A program made the position numbers and the translations under genes. From contig LGRX02025766.1 in the NCBI GenBank assembly GCA_001247695.2, positions 1-13,997 of the forward strand: a stretch of 13,997 nucleotides of DNA, read 5' to 3'. The DNA comes from Cymbomonas tetramitiformis. Its lineage: Eukaryota; Chlorophyta; Pyramimonadophyceae; Pyramimonadales; Pyramimonadaceae. The notes under the pieces are model-generated. The model was not told where the DNA came from, ran no database searches, and saw nothing but the letters and a program-made list of their open reading frames with translations. Shown here one piece after another: positions 1 through 9,700 of the stretch. Within the stretch, counting starts at the first letter, position 1. The number at the start of each line of letters is the position of its first letter.

Positions 1-2326
1 CGTCCCGCCCTATGCAAACCCTACCCACTACCCTAAGAATGGGCGCCATAGGAGCATAGGAAAGGCAAATTCACTTTTGAAAAGTGCCCCCTTTTCCTCA
101 CACCCGGCTCTACATAGCTATGTGCCCCGTTTTATGATGTCACAAAGTGACCCCCCCGACGAGGGGGGGTCTGAAACCCTGAGATGCAGGAGCTTAGGTC
201 CCGCCCTATGCGAACCCTACCCACTACCCTAAGAATGGGCGCCATAGGAGCATGAGAAAGGCAAATTCACTTTTGAAAAGTGCCCCCTTTTCCTCACACC
301 CGTCTCTACATAGCTATGTGCTCTGTTTTGTGATGTCACACGGTGATACCCCCGACAGGGGGGGGTCTGAAACCCTGCGATGCAGGAGCTCAGGTCCCGC
401 CCTATGCGAACCCTACCCACTACCCTAAGAATGGGCGCCATAGGAGCATGAGAAAGGCAAATTCACTTTTGAAAAGTGCCCCCTTTTCCTCACACCCGGC
501 TCTACATAGCTATGTGCTCCGTTTTGTGATGTCACAAAGTGACCCCCCCGACAGGGGGGTCTGAAACCTTGCGATAAAGGAGCACACGTCCCGCCCTATG
601 CGAACCCTACCCACTACCCTAAGAATGGGCGCCATAGGAGCATAGGAAAGGCAAATTCACTTTTGAAAAGTGCCCCCTTTTCCTCACACCCGGCTCTACA
701 TAGCTATGTGCTCCGTTTTGTGATGTCACAAAGTGATACCCCCGACAGGTGGGGTCTGAAACCCTGCGATGCAGGAGCACACGTCCCGCCCTATGCAAAC
801 CCTACCCACTACCCTAAGAATGGGCGCCATAGGAGCATAGGAAAGGCAAATTCACTTTTGAAAAGTGCCCCCTTTTCCTCACACCCGGCTCTACATAGCT
901 ATGTGCCCCGTTTTATGATGTCACAAAGTGACCCCCCCGACAGGGGGGTCTGAAACCTTGCGATAAAGGAGCACACGTCCCGCCCTATGCGAACCCTACC
1001 CACTACCCTAAGAATGGGCGCCATAGGAGCATAGGAAAGGCAAATTCACTTTTGAAAAGTGCCCCCTTTTCCTCACACCCGGATCTACATAGCTATGTGC
1101 CCCGTTTTATGATGTCACACGGTGATACCCCCGACAGGGGGGGTCTGAAACCCTGCGATGCAGGAGCACACGTCCCGCCCTATGCGAACCCTACCCACTA
1201 CCCTAAGAATGGGCGCCATAGGAGCATATATAAGAAAGGCAAATTCACTTTTGAAAAGTGCCCCCTTTTCCTCACACCCGGCTCTACATAGCTATGTGCT
1301 CCGTTTTGTGATGTCACGCAGTGATACCCCCGAAGGAGGGGGTCTGAAACCCTGCGATGCAGGAGCACACGTCCCGCCCTATGCGAACCCTACCCACTAC
1401 CCTAAGAATGGGCGCCATAGGAGCATAAGAAAGGCAAATTCACTTTTGAAAAGTGCCCCCTTTTCCTCACACCCGGCTCTACATAGCTATGTGCTCCGTT
1501 TTATGATATCATACAGTGATACCCCCGACAGGGGGGGTCTGAAACCCTGCGATGCAGGAGCTCAGGTCCCGCCCTATGCGAACCCTACCCACTACCCTAA
1601 GAATGGGCGCCATAGGAGCATAGGAAAGGCAAATTCACTTTTGAAAAGTGCCCCCTTTTCCTCACACCCGGCTCTACATAGCTATGTGCCCCGTTTTATG
1701 ATGTCACAAAGTGACCCCCCCGACAGGGGGGTCTGAAACCTTGCGATAAAGGAGCACACGTCCCGCCCTATGCGAACCCTACCCACTACCCTAAGAATGG
1801 GCGCCATAGGAGCATAGGAAAGGCAAATTCACTTTTGAAAAGTGCCCCCTTTTCCTCACACCCGGCTTTACATAGCTATGTGCCCCGTTTTATGATGTCC
1901 CAAAGTGATACCCCCGACAGGGGGGGTCTGAAACCCTGCGATGCAGGAGCACACGTCCCGCCCTATGCGAACCCTACCCACTACCCTAAGAATGGGCGCC
2001 ATAGGAGCATAAGAAAGGCAAATTCACTTTTGAAAAGTGCCCCCTTTTCCTCACACCCGGCTCTACATAGCTATGTGCTCCGTTTTATGATGTCACACAG
2101 TGATACCCCCGACCGGGGGGGTCTGAAACCCTGCGATGCAGGAGCACACGTCCCGCCCTATGCGAACCCTACCCACTACCCTAAGAATGGGCGCCATAGG
2201 AGCATAAGAAAGGCAAATTCACTTTTGAAAAGTGCCCCCTTTTCCTCACACCCGGCTCTACATACCTATGTGCTCCGTTTTATGATGTCACACAGTGATC
2301 CCCTCGAAAGGGTGGGGTCTGAAAAC
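1..2326. repeat. Satellite array 1, twelve monomers of about 195 bp
   Basis: Twelve head-to-tail copies begin with GTCCCGCCCTATGC at 2, 198, 394, 588, 783, 977, 1172, 1371, 1566, 1760, 1955 and 2150, so the period is 194-199 bp. The array continues past the left edge. Copies are nearly identical. Units 3, 5 and 9 share the variant TTGCGATAAAGG near their ends, while most others have CTGCGATGCAGG. Unit 7 is longer because TATATAAG replaces the usual short spacer near 1227. The twelfth unit degrades after about 2300. Each monomer carries a 15-base inverted repeat CACTTTTGAAAAGTG, a 12-base palindrome ACATAGCTATGT and a C-run/G-run pair around CCCCCGACAGGGGG. Open frames run through several units because 195 is a multiple of three; I do not regard them as genes. 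A centromeric, pericentromeric or subtelomeric satellite is likely, but the location cannot be read from the window. Confidence 0.97.
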
Positions 2327-2393
2327 CCTATCTAAAAGGCGTATGCATGGCCTCACGTGCTTTGCGCTACACATCAAAACAACACTTTGCCAT
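2327..2393. other. Transition between the two satellite arrays
   Basis: These bases separate the last 195-bp monomer from the first 177-bp monomer. I see no open frame of note and no clean copy of either monomer. The segment probably represents degraded satellite tail, since it follows a decaying twelfth unit and leads into a diverged 177-bp unit. Confidence 0.5.
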
Positions 2394-3752
2394 CTCCCCC
2401 AAGGCCCACATAGGCCAAAGAAAGTGAAGAGAAGTGAAGTACCTTTTTAAAACTTCACCGCTTGCTCCTCATCCAAGTTGCATAGCTCCCTTGAGGAAGG
2501 AGCTTCGAAACCCTATTTTGTGCAATGCACACGCCAACTCAATGTACACGCGTGTATAACAAACAAACATCCGCCCTAGGGCTTCAATACGCCACGGGAC
2601 CTAAAATAGGAGTGCAATACCTTTCCAAAACAGTTTCATTTGCTCGGTTCCGAGCTCTATAGCTCCCTCGAAGAAATATCTAAGATGACCAATTATCTGC
2701 AATGCACAAGCCAACCACAAACCGTGGTTAGAATAGTTGACAAACATCCGCCCTAGGGCTCACATACGCAAGTTAAACGGAAAGGGGGCACTCTTAGCTG
2801 CCGAAAACTTTTTGATTCGCTCGGTTCCGACATCTGTAGCTCATGCCGTATGAAATATTAAAGATGCCCTAGGAACAGCGGATCCTGCGGCTGCTCAATT
2901 TTCATGCGTGAATAACAAACAAACATCCGCCCTAGGGCTCCAATACGCCACAGGACCTAAAAGAGGAGTGCAATACCTTTCCAAAACAGTTTCATTTGCT
3001 CGGTTCCGAGCTCTATAGCTCCCTCGAAGAAATATCTAAGATGGCCAATTATCTGCAATGCACAAGCCAGCCACAAACCGTGGTTAGAATAACTCACAAA
3101 CATCCGCCCTAGGGCTAACGTACGCAAGTTAAACTTAAAGGGGGCACTCTTAGCTGCCGAAAACTTTTTGATTTGCTCGGTTCCGACATCTGTAGCTCAT
3201 GCTATGAAATATTAAAGATGCCCTAGGAACAGCGGATCCTGCGGCTGCTCAATGTTCACGCGTGAATAACAAACAAACATCCGCCCTAGGGCTCCAATAC
3301 GCCACGGGACCTAAAAGAGGAGTGCAATACCTTTCCAAAACAGTTTCATTTGCTCGGTTCCGAGCTCTATAGCTCCCTCGAAGAAATATCTAAGATGGCC
3401 AATTATCTGCAATGCACAAGCCAGCCACAAACCGTGGTTAGAATAACTCACAAACATCCGCGTGTGGGCTAACGTACGCAAGTTAAACTGAAAGGGGGCA
3501 CTCTTAGCTGCCGAAAACTTTTCGAATTGTACGGTTCCGACATCTGTAGCTCATGCTATGAAACATCAAAGATGCCCAAGGAACAGCGGAGCCTGCGCCT
3601 GCTCTACGTTCACACGTGAATAACAAACAAACATCCGCCCTAGGTCCAACATAGAACACGGAAACCAAAAGAGGAGTGCAATACCTTTCCAAAACAGTTT
3701 CATTTGCTCGGTTCCGAGCGCCATAGCTCATGCAACGAACTAGCGAAGATGA
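2394..3752. repeat. Satellite array 2, 177-bp monomers in A-B dimers
   Basis: The landmark CCGCCCTAGG, or a variant of it, recurs at 2394, 2571, 2748, 2927, 3104, 3281, 3458 and 3635, a spacing of 177-179 bp. Units at 2571, 2927 and 3281 (type A) share GAGTGCAATACCTTTCC and a 14-base hairpin GCTCGGTTCCGAGC. Units at 2748, 3104 and 3458 (type B) share GGGGGCACTCTTAGCTGCCG and lack that hairpin. A and B alternate, so the true repeat is a dimer of about 355 bp. The first unit, at 2394, is a strongly diverged A-like copy next to array 1. The last, at 3635, is an A unit that fades out near 3750. Some B units end with a palindrome TTCACGCGTGAA, for example at 3255-3266. Confidence 0.93.
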
Positions 3753-3978
3753 CGTTCACGTGAATTAAGTATCGCAATCTTCGAGAAGCCTACGCGCTTA
3801 AGCTGACGTCCTTGAGGTTGCAGTGAGAACTCGCCGCAGAAAACAAAAGTTACTGATATTATGAACAAAATATTCAACTCTCAGACCATAAACATATCGG
3901 CATCATGAGCCAGTCGAGAGCGAAATACGTTGTTGAGCTGCCGACTGCCGAGGTCCGTAAGAAAAAGGTAGACATTTA

Positions 3979-4105
3979 TCGTCTAAATTCTGGCTTTTGA
4001 CGAGAAAGACCAGCAGAGTTTAGACGAGCTCCACAATCATCAAGTAACGCAACCCTCGAATCGAATCGCGGGTAGCCGCGCGAAGCGCGGCTCGTCTAAA
4101 CTCTG
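3979..4105. repeat. Three copies of a CGTCTAAAYTCTG motif, +/-/+
   Basis: The motif is at 3980-3992 on the plus strand, inverted at 4014-4026, and again on the plus strand at 4093-4105. Copies one and two can pair over 14 positions with one mismatch and a 21-base loop. Copies two and three pair perfectly over 16 bases (4014-4029 with 4090-4105). The two hairpins are mutually exclusive because they share the middle copy. Both plus-strand copies are followed closely by CGAGA (GACGAGAAAG and GACGAGAGTA). Function is unknown; a mobile-element end or a structured RNA are possibilities. Confidence 0.7.
4074..4092. repeat. Perfect 8-bp hairpin with GAA loop
   Basis: AGCCGCGC at 4074-4081 pairs with GCGCGGCT at 4085-4092 around a GAA loop. 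It abuts and partly overlaps the right arm of the 16-base inverted repeat ending at 4105. Its all-GC core contrasts with the AT-richer surroundings. Confidence 0.75.
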
Positions 4106-4130
4106 GGGACGAGAGTAGGGTTTCCCCGTT

Positions 4131-4143
4131 TTCACACTGTGAA
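4131..4143. repeat. 13-base palindrome
   Basis: TTCACACTGTGAA is a perfect palindrome around a central C. It lies 26 bases downstream of the hairpin cluster and could be a protein-binding site, but nothing else supports a role. Confidence 0.4.
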
Positions 4144-4277
4144 GGGCGTTTTGGGGCAAACAAGTGCTTACAGCCATGATATATTTTACTATGCTAAACT
4201 ATCTTAATGCATTGTGCAGTTTATATACATACTATATTGGGTGTTGTGAAGAGAATGCTACGCTCAAAGTTACGGAT

Positions 4278-4309
4278 GATGCTCATCCGCGACTTGTGGG
4301 CGGAGCATC
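4278..4309. repeat. Inverted repeat GATGCTC/GAGCATC
   Basis: GATGCTC at 4278-4284 is inverted at 4303-4309 with an 18-base loop. It is a modest inverted repeat in non-coding DNA; chance cannot be excluded. Confidence 0.35.
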
Positions 4310-4494
4310 TCGCGATGCCCCCTCCGGTTGAAAACTTATCCCTACCTTAAACAACTGATTGCCGTTGATTGCCTGCGGCTAACGCTTCCTGGGGTGCAGT
4401 AAGGATGACTGAGAGTGTTCCTTAGCTCTTTGCTACGCATCATTCACATTACACGCGCTTGTAGCTCGTGGCATCCGGGGCTACACCCCTCAAC

Positions 4495-4531
4495 TTTGAG
4501 CTCATGTGTTCTCGCACCATTCGAGCTCAAA
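4495..4531. repeat. Inverted repeat TTTGAGCTC/GAGCTCAAA
   Basis: Nine-base arms at 4495-4503 and 4523-4531 pair perfectly around a 19-base loop, directly before an AT-rich stretch. No gene adjoins it, so a terminator or regulatory role is not supported. Confidence 0.45.
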
Positions 4532-5198
4532 TTAAGCGCGCAAACGCACAACCTATTTATCAACATCCAAATAACAAAATAATTATCAACTGAAAAACAT
4601 TTAAAAGCATTAGGTAAGTGAATCTTGCACCGACAACAGCCGCAGGAGCGAGTTTTGACCGAACTCGCAGGAAACCTTGCAGATGCGGTTCAGACAGTCG
4701 CTCGAACGTTCGATTACAACATTTTTGATCGTAATGTCGTGCCTGGCGCGTTTTTTTCGCCCATAGCACCACTAACTAATATTCAACGGTGGAAAGAAAA
4801 ATGCTGATCTGACGGTCGTCACCCTGTAATTCACGACCGGGGTCTGTCGACAGGCGGGGGAACAAGTCGAAGTGACATGCCAACGCTTGAAGCCTTGAAC
4901 CCTTGAAACTACTCGCTGATCGGTGAAATCGAAAGACAGAAGGTACCAGGCCGGTCGATCTAACGGAAATCGATCCAACCACCAATCAAATCATTTCGTT
5001 TATCTAGTTGAGAAAAGCATAAGCAAGGGGTAGAAACATGTGGGTGTGAAACTGTGAATGTGGGGATGGAACCCCCAGTTTACGATAAAAATTTTCGGGA
5101 AAGGGGGTTCAATTTTATCACCGGGCCAAATATGAATAAAAATTGTTGCCACCGGGCTATCTCACAATTCACCCGTTTTGGTGCTAGTTGGGGTGGGG

Positions 5199-5226
5199 GG
5201 GTCGATCGCGGTACGGTCATCGACCC
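5199..5226. repeat. Inverted repeat GGGTCGAT/ATCGACCC
   Basis: Eight-base arms at 5199-5206 and 5219-5226 are separated by 12 bases. It lies within a G-rich patch where GGGGGGTC also recurs near 5355 and 5838. Confidence 0.4.
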
Positions 5227-5565
5227 TGCCACTATTATCGCGCACCCCCTAATCTTATTGCAGATTTCGCTTTTCGCAAAGCGTGATGGTGGGGTACCCC
5301 GCTCAATAACCCCAAACGCATCTTATTAACGAGCGGGTCGGTCGGACGCGATCGGGGGGTCAAAACATCGCGAAACGGTTGAAACATGAAAATCGACGTT
5401 CTCCGGCGGTGGGCTCATTCCACAAAGATCTACTACAACACGGTACCGATACCGGTAAGGCATATACAATGATACGTTTTATAATGATATACCCTTATGA
5501 TAATTGTACCATCCCACCTTGATGGCCAACGAGGACCCAAGGTAGTAAGGTCGATAATAAACACA

Positions 5566-5609
5566 CAGTGTTAAGTATTGTTATAGCCTTATACTGATAC
5601 TCAACACTG
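5566..5609. repeat. Hairpin, 13-base arms with one mismatch
   Basis: CAGTGTTAAGTAT at 5566-5578 pairs with ATACTCAACACTG at 5597-5609, with one mismatch and an 18-base loop. It lies in an AT-rich segment (about 5440-5700) with another inverted repeat just downstream. Confidence 0.6.
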
Positions 5610-5626
5610 CGATAGTATTCGTTCAG

Positions 5627-5687
5627 GCCTATAATAATACCAACTTTATAACGATATCTTTCATTGGCGACACCTATTATTATAGGC
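5627..5687. repeat. Inverted repeat, 13-base arms, AT-rich
   Basis: GCCTATAATAATA at 5627-5639 is the exact reverse complement of TATTATTATAGGC at 5675-5687, with a 35-base loop. Its closeness to the hairpin at 5566-5609 makes this a foldback-prone block, as in a small non-autonomous element, but no target-site duplication was identified. Confidence 0.6.
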
Positions 5688-6603
5688 GTAACTGCACTGC
5701 GGTGAGATCGACTGAGATTGGATGTGGCAACTGGAGTATTGGAAACATCTCATATCACGAGACGTGGAAGAACATCAACATCGACAATTATACAACTATA
5801 AGTTACTTAATTTACAATGCATTATAAATGATATAGATGGGGGGGTCGCGTGGCAATATTCCCACTCACGCGCTCTCCACAGACTAGGATCTCCAATGAG
5901 CACTACGACACGATATGTACGTCCATAGAAGTGTTGCTCGCTCTAACAAACTAGGATACCATGTTATTACAATTACAGATTCACATAATGGGAAATGCGA
6001 TGTATCCCCAGTCCCACATTTCAGGCAATGCTAACAAATCAGGTGATATTTCGTCACATAGGTCTAAAAGAATGCAGTGCTACTTGATCCCATCTGTGGC
6101 ACAATAATATGTACTGAAGGATGCCAACCACAGTGTGCCCACGGTAGCCAAAGCGTATGCATGGATCTCCCTCTATACACAGTTGCGATCTGTGATAGAG
6201 TAGGGCTCCAAAAAAAATGATGTATACTACCAACCAATGCACAATTTCGATGTGGTGATGCAGTAAAACTGCTGATACAGTGAAATCTATGTAACGGTTC
6301 TCTATTCACCACCTTGCACGCTGTCATGATCTTTGTTTGTAAGGGACACAAACACCTGCAAGCAAGGCCGCTATAGTCACATCTTGAGCATCGGTTCATG
6401 TATGCTATGACTGAACCCACTCAAAATATTATCTGCAGCAGTATCAAAACCTCAATCGACGAGGTAAACCACACATCCAAGAACATTTCCGGGCTGAAGT
6501 TACTGGACCTTTTCTTCAATACAAAAAAATGTGCTACAAATGCACCTTTCCCACATTCAGCATGGATACCCATGCGTTGTGGCCACCAAGATAAATGTGC
6601 CAT

Positions 6604-6765
6604 TTATGCAATAAACGGCATTCTGACCTGCTCGAGGGTTGGCTGGCTCAAGCTGTAGTCCTCAAACGCATGCCGGGATCGAGCGTCCTCCAAAACTCGG
6701 AATGCTTTGGACAGCGAGAGATCCGTCAAAGGCAAGGAGAACACCATGCGGCCCATGTGGTCCTC
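6604..6765 (-). CDS. ABCA last visible exon: [12 protein letters not shown]
   Basis: The exon starts after GCGCAG with GAG GAC CAC. It encodes [18 protein letters not shown] and [12 protein letters not shown], the highly conserved C-terminal ABCA motif (DYxxSQTTLEQVF in many members). Reading on from LEQ gives VRMPFIA and a TAA at 6604-6606. Alternatively CAG|GTCAGA at 6628/6627 is a donor to a further exon on the left, although GTCAGA is unlike the GTG donors used elsewhere in this gene. I prefer the in-frame stop but cannot decide. Confidence 0.85.
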   Translation of the reverse strand, partial: EDHMGRMVFSLPLTDLSLSKAFRVLEDARSRHAFEDYSLSQPTLEQVRMPFIA

Positions 6766-9700
6766 CTGCGCGCCTCCCTCGCCCCGTCCGACTCCATCCC
6801 TCAGTGGTAGCGACACTGATGCCCATCATTTCACCAGCGCCTCTTGCCCATGTGAGGACCAGGACACTGCCATCCACTTGCGAGCTGCTTATACACTGAA
6901 TAAGGAGTGGCAGCCTGTGATAGGCAGACCACAGCACACGAATTTGACATGCACTGACGGTCGCACAGGCACCTGAGATTGCGCCCCCGCGAAGGTGCTT
7001 CGGACGAGCTCAGATAGCGCAGCCTGCTCTTCGCGCTTCGACATGCGCACCTGCAGACCCCCCACGCAGGCCTCACAGGCGTGGCTCTCGGTTGTTTCCC
7101 GCACATCTTACAACCGCAAACACATATCCGGCACCAATGATAATCCGGCACCAACGATGTCATCCGAGAGAAGCAGAGGACCCGAGGCTGAGAGAGCACC
7201 TCAAGCCGGTACCCCGTACCAAAGCGCTGGCGAAGATGCTGAGGGCTGCCAATGCAGCTTAGACGACCTGCATACACGTGCCATTCAGCCCATAGGCAAA
7301 TGATTTGGGACGTTTGTGAATGGGATCTGAGCGGCCCTGAGAAGCTTCCCCGCATATGATGAGGTGAACAGACAAGCACCCCTGAGGTAAGGTACTATCT
7401 GCGATTGGCCGCAAATGGGGATGCTTCGATCCGATGGTTGGACGCCCACGAAATGCTGTGAGGCCACAGGTGCCTCCCCAGCCCCCCCCATAGGCGTCGT
7501 GTGTCGTCTGCAAAAGAACTCTACACGTCTGATGAGAGGCACTCAGCTGCCCTGGGGTGCGGCAAGGTGGAGAGAGAGCATGGGGTACAGCAAGGTTGAG
7601 AGAGGGCATGGGGTACGGCCAGGTGGAGAGAGCATGGGGTTCACCGTTGGCCATGATGCCGACTCGTGTGCAGAGCGCCTCGCATTCCTCCATGCTGTGA
7701 GTGGTCAGGATGATGGCCAGTCCCTCCGTGGTCGCTTGGATTGTGTCCCACATGGCACGCCGCGCCTGCACGCCAATGTAGCCCGCGTGTGCTACTCAAC
7801 CAGCCGGCGCTGTGCCAGCATGCAGGAGGGCCGAGGCCGATGGAAAAAAGAGCTCAGTCACAGAAGCTCGGGGGCATCCTGCATCGCTGCTGCACGGTGC
7901 AGGGCAGCCAAGGGCGCCACCACGGACCATGAGCTGTGTGGGAAGGCGACAGAGGCAGACCGGGATCCATGCATAGGGGGTGGGGTGGGGGGCGCGTTGT
8001 GCACCTGGGGTCCATGCCTGACGTGGCTCGAGAAAGATGGCCGCTGGACTGCCCACCAATGCCATCGCCAGAGCAACTTTCCGCTTGTTGCCCACTATAG
8101 GTGTGGCAGCAGCGGTGTGACATCTCATAGGGCAGCCCCACCCGCTTCAGCGTCGCCGTCACCTCGCTTTGCACCTGGGCTGCCGGGACACCCTTCAGCC
8201 GGGCAAACATTGCGAGCTGCTCATGGCCTGTCAGCAGCCCGAGCAGAGGGTCCACCTGCATCAAAAGCACACTCAAACCACAACCCAGCTTTATGACGCA
8301 TCGCAGCCCGCAGCCCGCATGATGCGCCAGTCACTGGACACGGGGATGGCATAACGCTCCGGTATTGTCCAGGTTTTGACGTTTGTCGACAATTATAGAC
8401 AATTGCTAACATACGAGCTTTCTAGATATAATTATTTTTGAAATCACCAGGACGATTCTCATGTCATTTCGTATTGTCCAAGTTTTCACAATCGCTGACA
8501 ATTATCGACAATTACTGACATAACGGTGATATTAATACATTATCAGAGATCATGGGCTCTGGAATACGTTCTTGCCGTCCTTGATTCCTATCGACATTAA
8601 GATGTTCTTCCAGAAGGAGGCAGAAGTCCCAGAAACACCTTTTCAGGATATTAAGGCACTGGCGCACGTGTGTTTATCTTCCAGCAGTTAGAGATTCAAT
8701 CAGATAGTATTCCAGAGATGCAGGAGAAGGTAGCACAACTGAAGTCATCGAGTAGGCTGCTGCTTTACCAGGGCAAGGTTTTCGGACAGACGACCGAGTT
8801 TCTGGTGGATCCAGGAGCTACGCCGACATTCATTGATGCCAACCACTCTTTATGGTCTACCTTGAATGGAAAGCGTATACACACAAATGGTCTGTCGAGA
8901 ACACCTAAACTCCGGAAGCAAGAGATCTCTTATGCCACCAATTGTCGTCATTGTTAACACAAAGTCAGAGACCGTAAGCGATTGACAACATTGGGCAGTT
9001 AAAAACAGCATCGAGCATGTCCGCAGCAACCCGCGTCAGTCGACGGTCACGTCTTCGGCGCGGCTCTGCTCTTAAACCGGCCTTTCGCATGTTTTCCTCC
9101 CATAAGCTGATGGTTTGCGAAGGTGGAATAAGACAAATGGCATTCCCACAGTGGTAGGGGTGTGTTTGGAGAGGGAACGCAATGTCATCTCTTATGTCGT
9201 CAATTGTCAACACAAAATAAGAGGCGATACAGGACCCGCTCTGGGCACAACATCTGTCATGTCGTCAATTGTCAACACACAACACAAGACGCTAAGAGAC
9301 CTGCTCCGGGCATGACAGCTGTCATGTCGTCAATTGTCAACACACAATACAAGACGCTAAGAGACCCGCTCCGGGCAACACATCTCTTATGTCAATTGTC
9401 AACACACAATACAAGACGCTAAGAGACCCGGGCCCGGGCATCATGACAGCTGTCATGTCTTGTCGCCAATTGTCAACACACACAATACAAGGCAAGAGAC
9501 CCGCTCCGGGCATGGCAGCTGTTCATGTCGTCAATTGTCAACAATACAAGACGCTAAGAGCACTACATTCGCAGAGACCTGCTCGGATGGCAGCTGTCAT
9601 GTCAGTCAATTGTCAACACCTTCACGACGCACGACGCTACCCGCTCCGGGCAAGACATCTCTTATGTCATCAATTGTCAACACAAAATAAGAGGCGCTAA

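Larger units (their letters stand above)
3753..6603. other. AT-richer spacer without a convincing gene
   Basis: This stretch of about 2.85 kb lies between the satellites and the 3' end of the transporter gene. No open frame here matches a family I recognise, and none is longer than about 120 codons. Short frames exist, such as one ending at 4807 that has no ATG. It holds several inverted repeats, listed separately, and C- or G-rich clusters near 5190-5365. From about 5700 to 6603 I see nothing recognisable. A decayed transposable element is possible, but no terminal repeats or coding domains were found to support that. Confidence 0.6.

Noticed and set aside
229..2335. Open frames of 70-192 codons in the left array, both strands
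   Set aside because: They are products of the tandem repeat. Each is interrupted where unit length departs from 195 bp, and no family is recognised.
3504..3731. 75-codon minus-strand frame in the 177-bp array
   Set aside because: It spans two satellite monomers and has no sign of coding beyond being open.
5054..5329. 91-codon plus-strand frame with GTG-type start
   Set aside because: No ATG at its start, low-complexity G-rich middle, no recognisable domain, and no nearby gene structure.
6064..6420. 118-codon minus-strand frame downstream of the transporter
   Set aside because: Cysteine- and histidine-rich with no regular metal-binding spacing and no known domain. I could not link it to the transporter's last exon by a good splice site.
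6398..6658. 86-codon plus-strand frame
   Set aside because: It overlaps the conserved C-terminal exon of the transporter on the opposite strand; its right end is a shadow of that exon.
7415..8296. 293-codon plus-strand frame
   Set aside because: It is antisense to the conserved exons at 7645-7765 and 8005-8255 and to a 28-bp minisatellite. Its length reflects the GC-rich gene body.
9389..9700. 103-codon frame with repeated QLSTHNT-like peptides
   Set aside because: It translates the 65-bp minisatellite; unit-length changes shift the frame and nothing suggests a protein.
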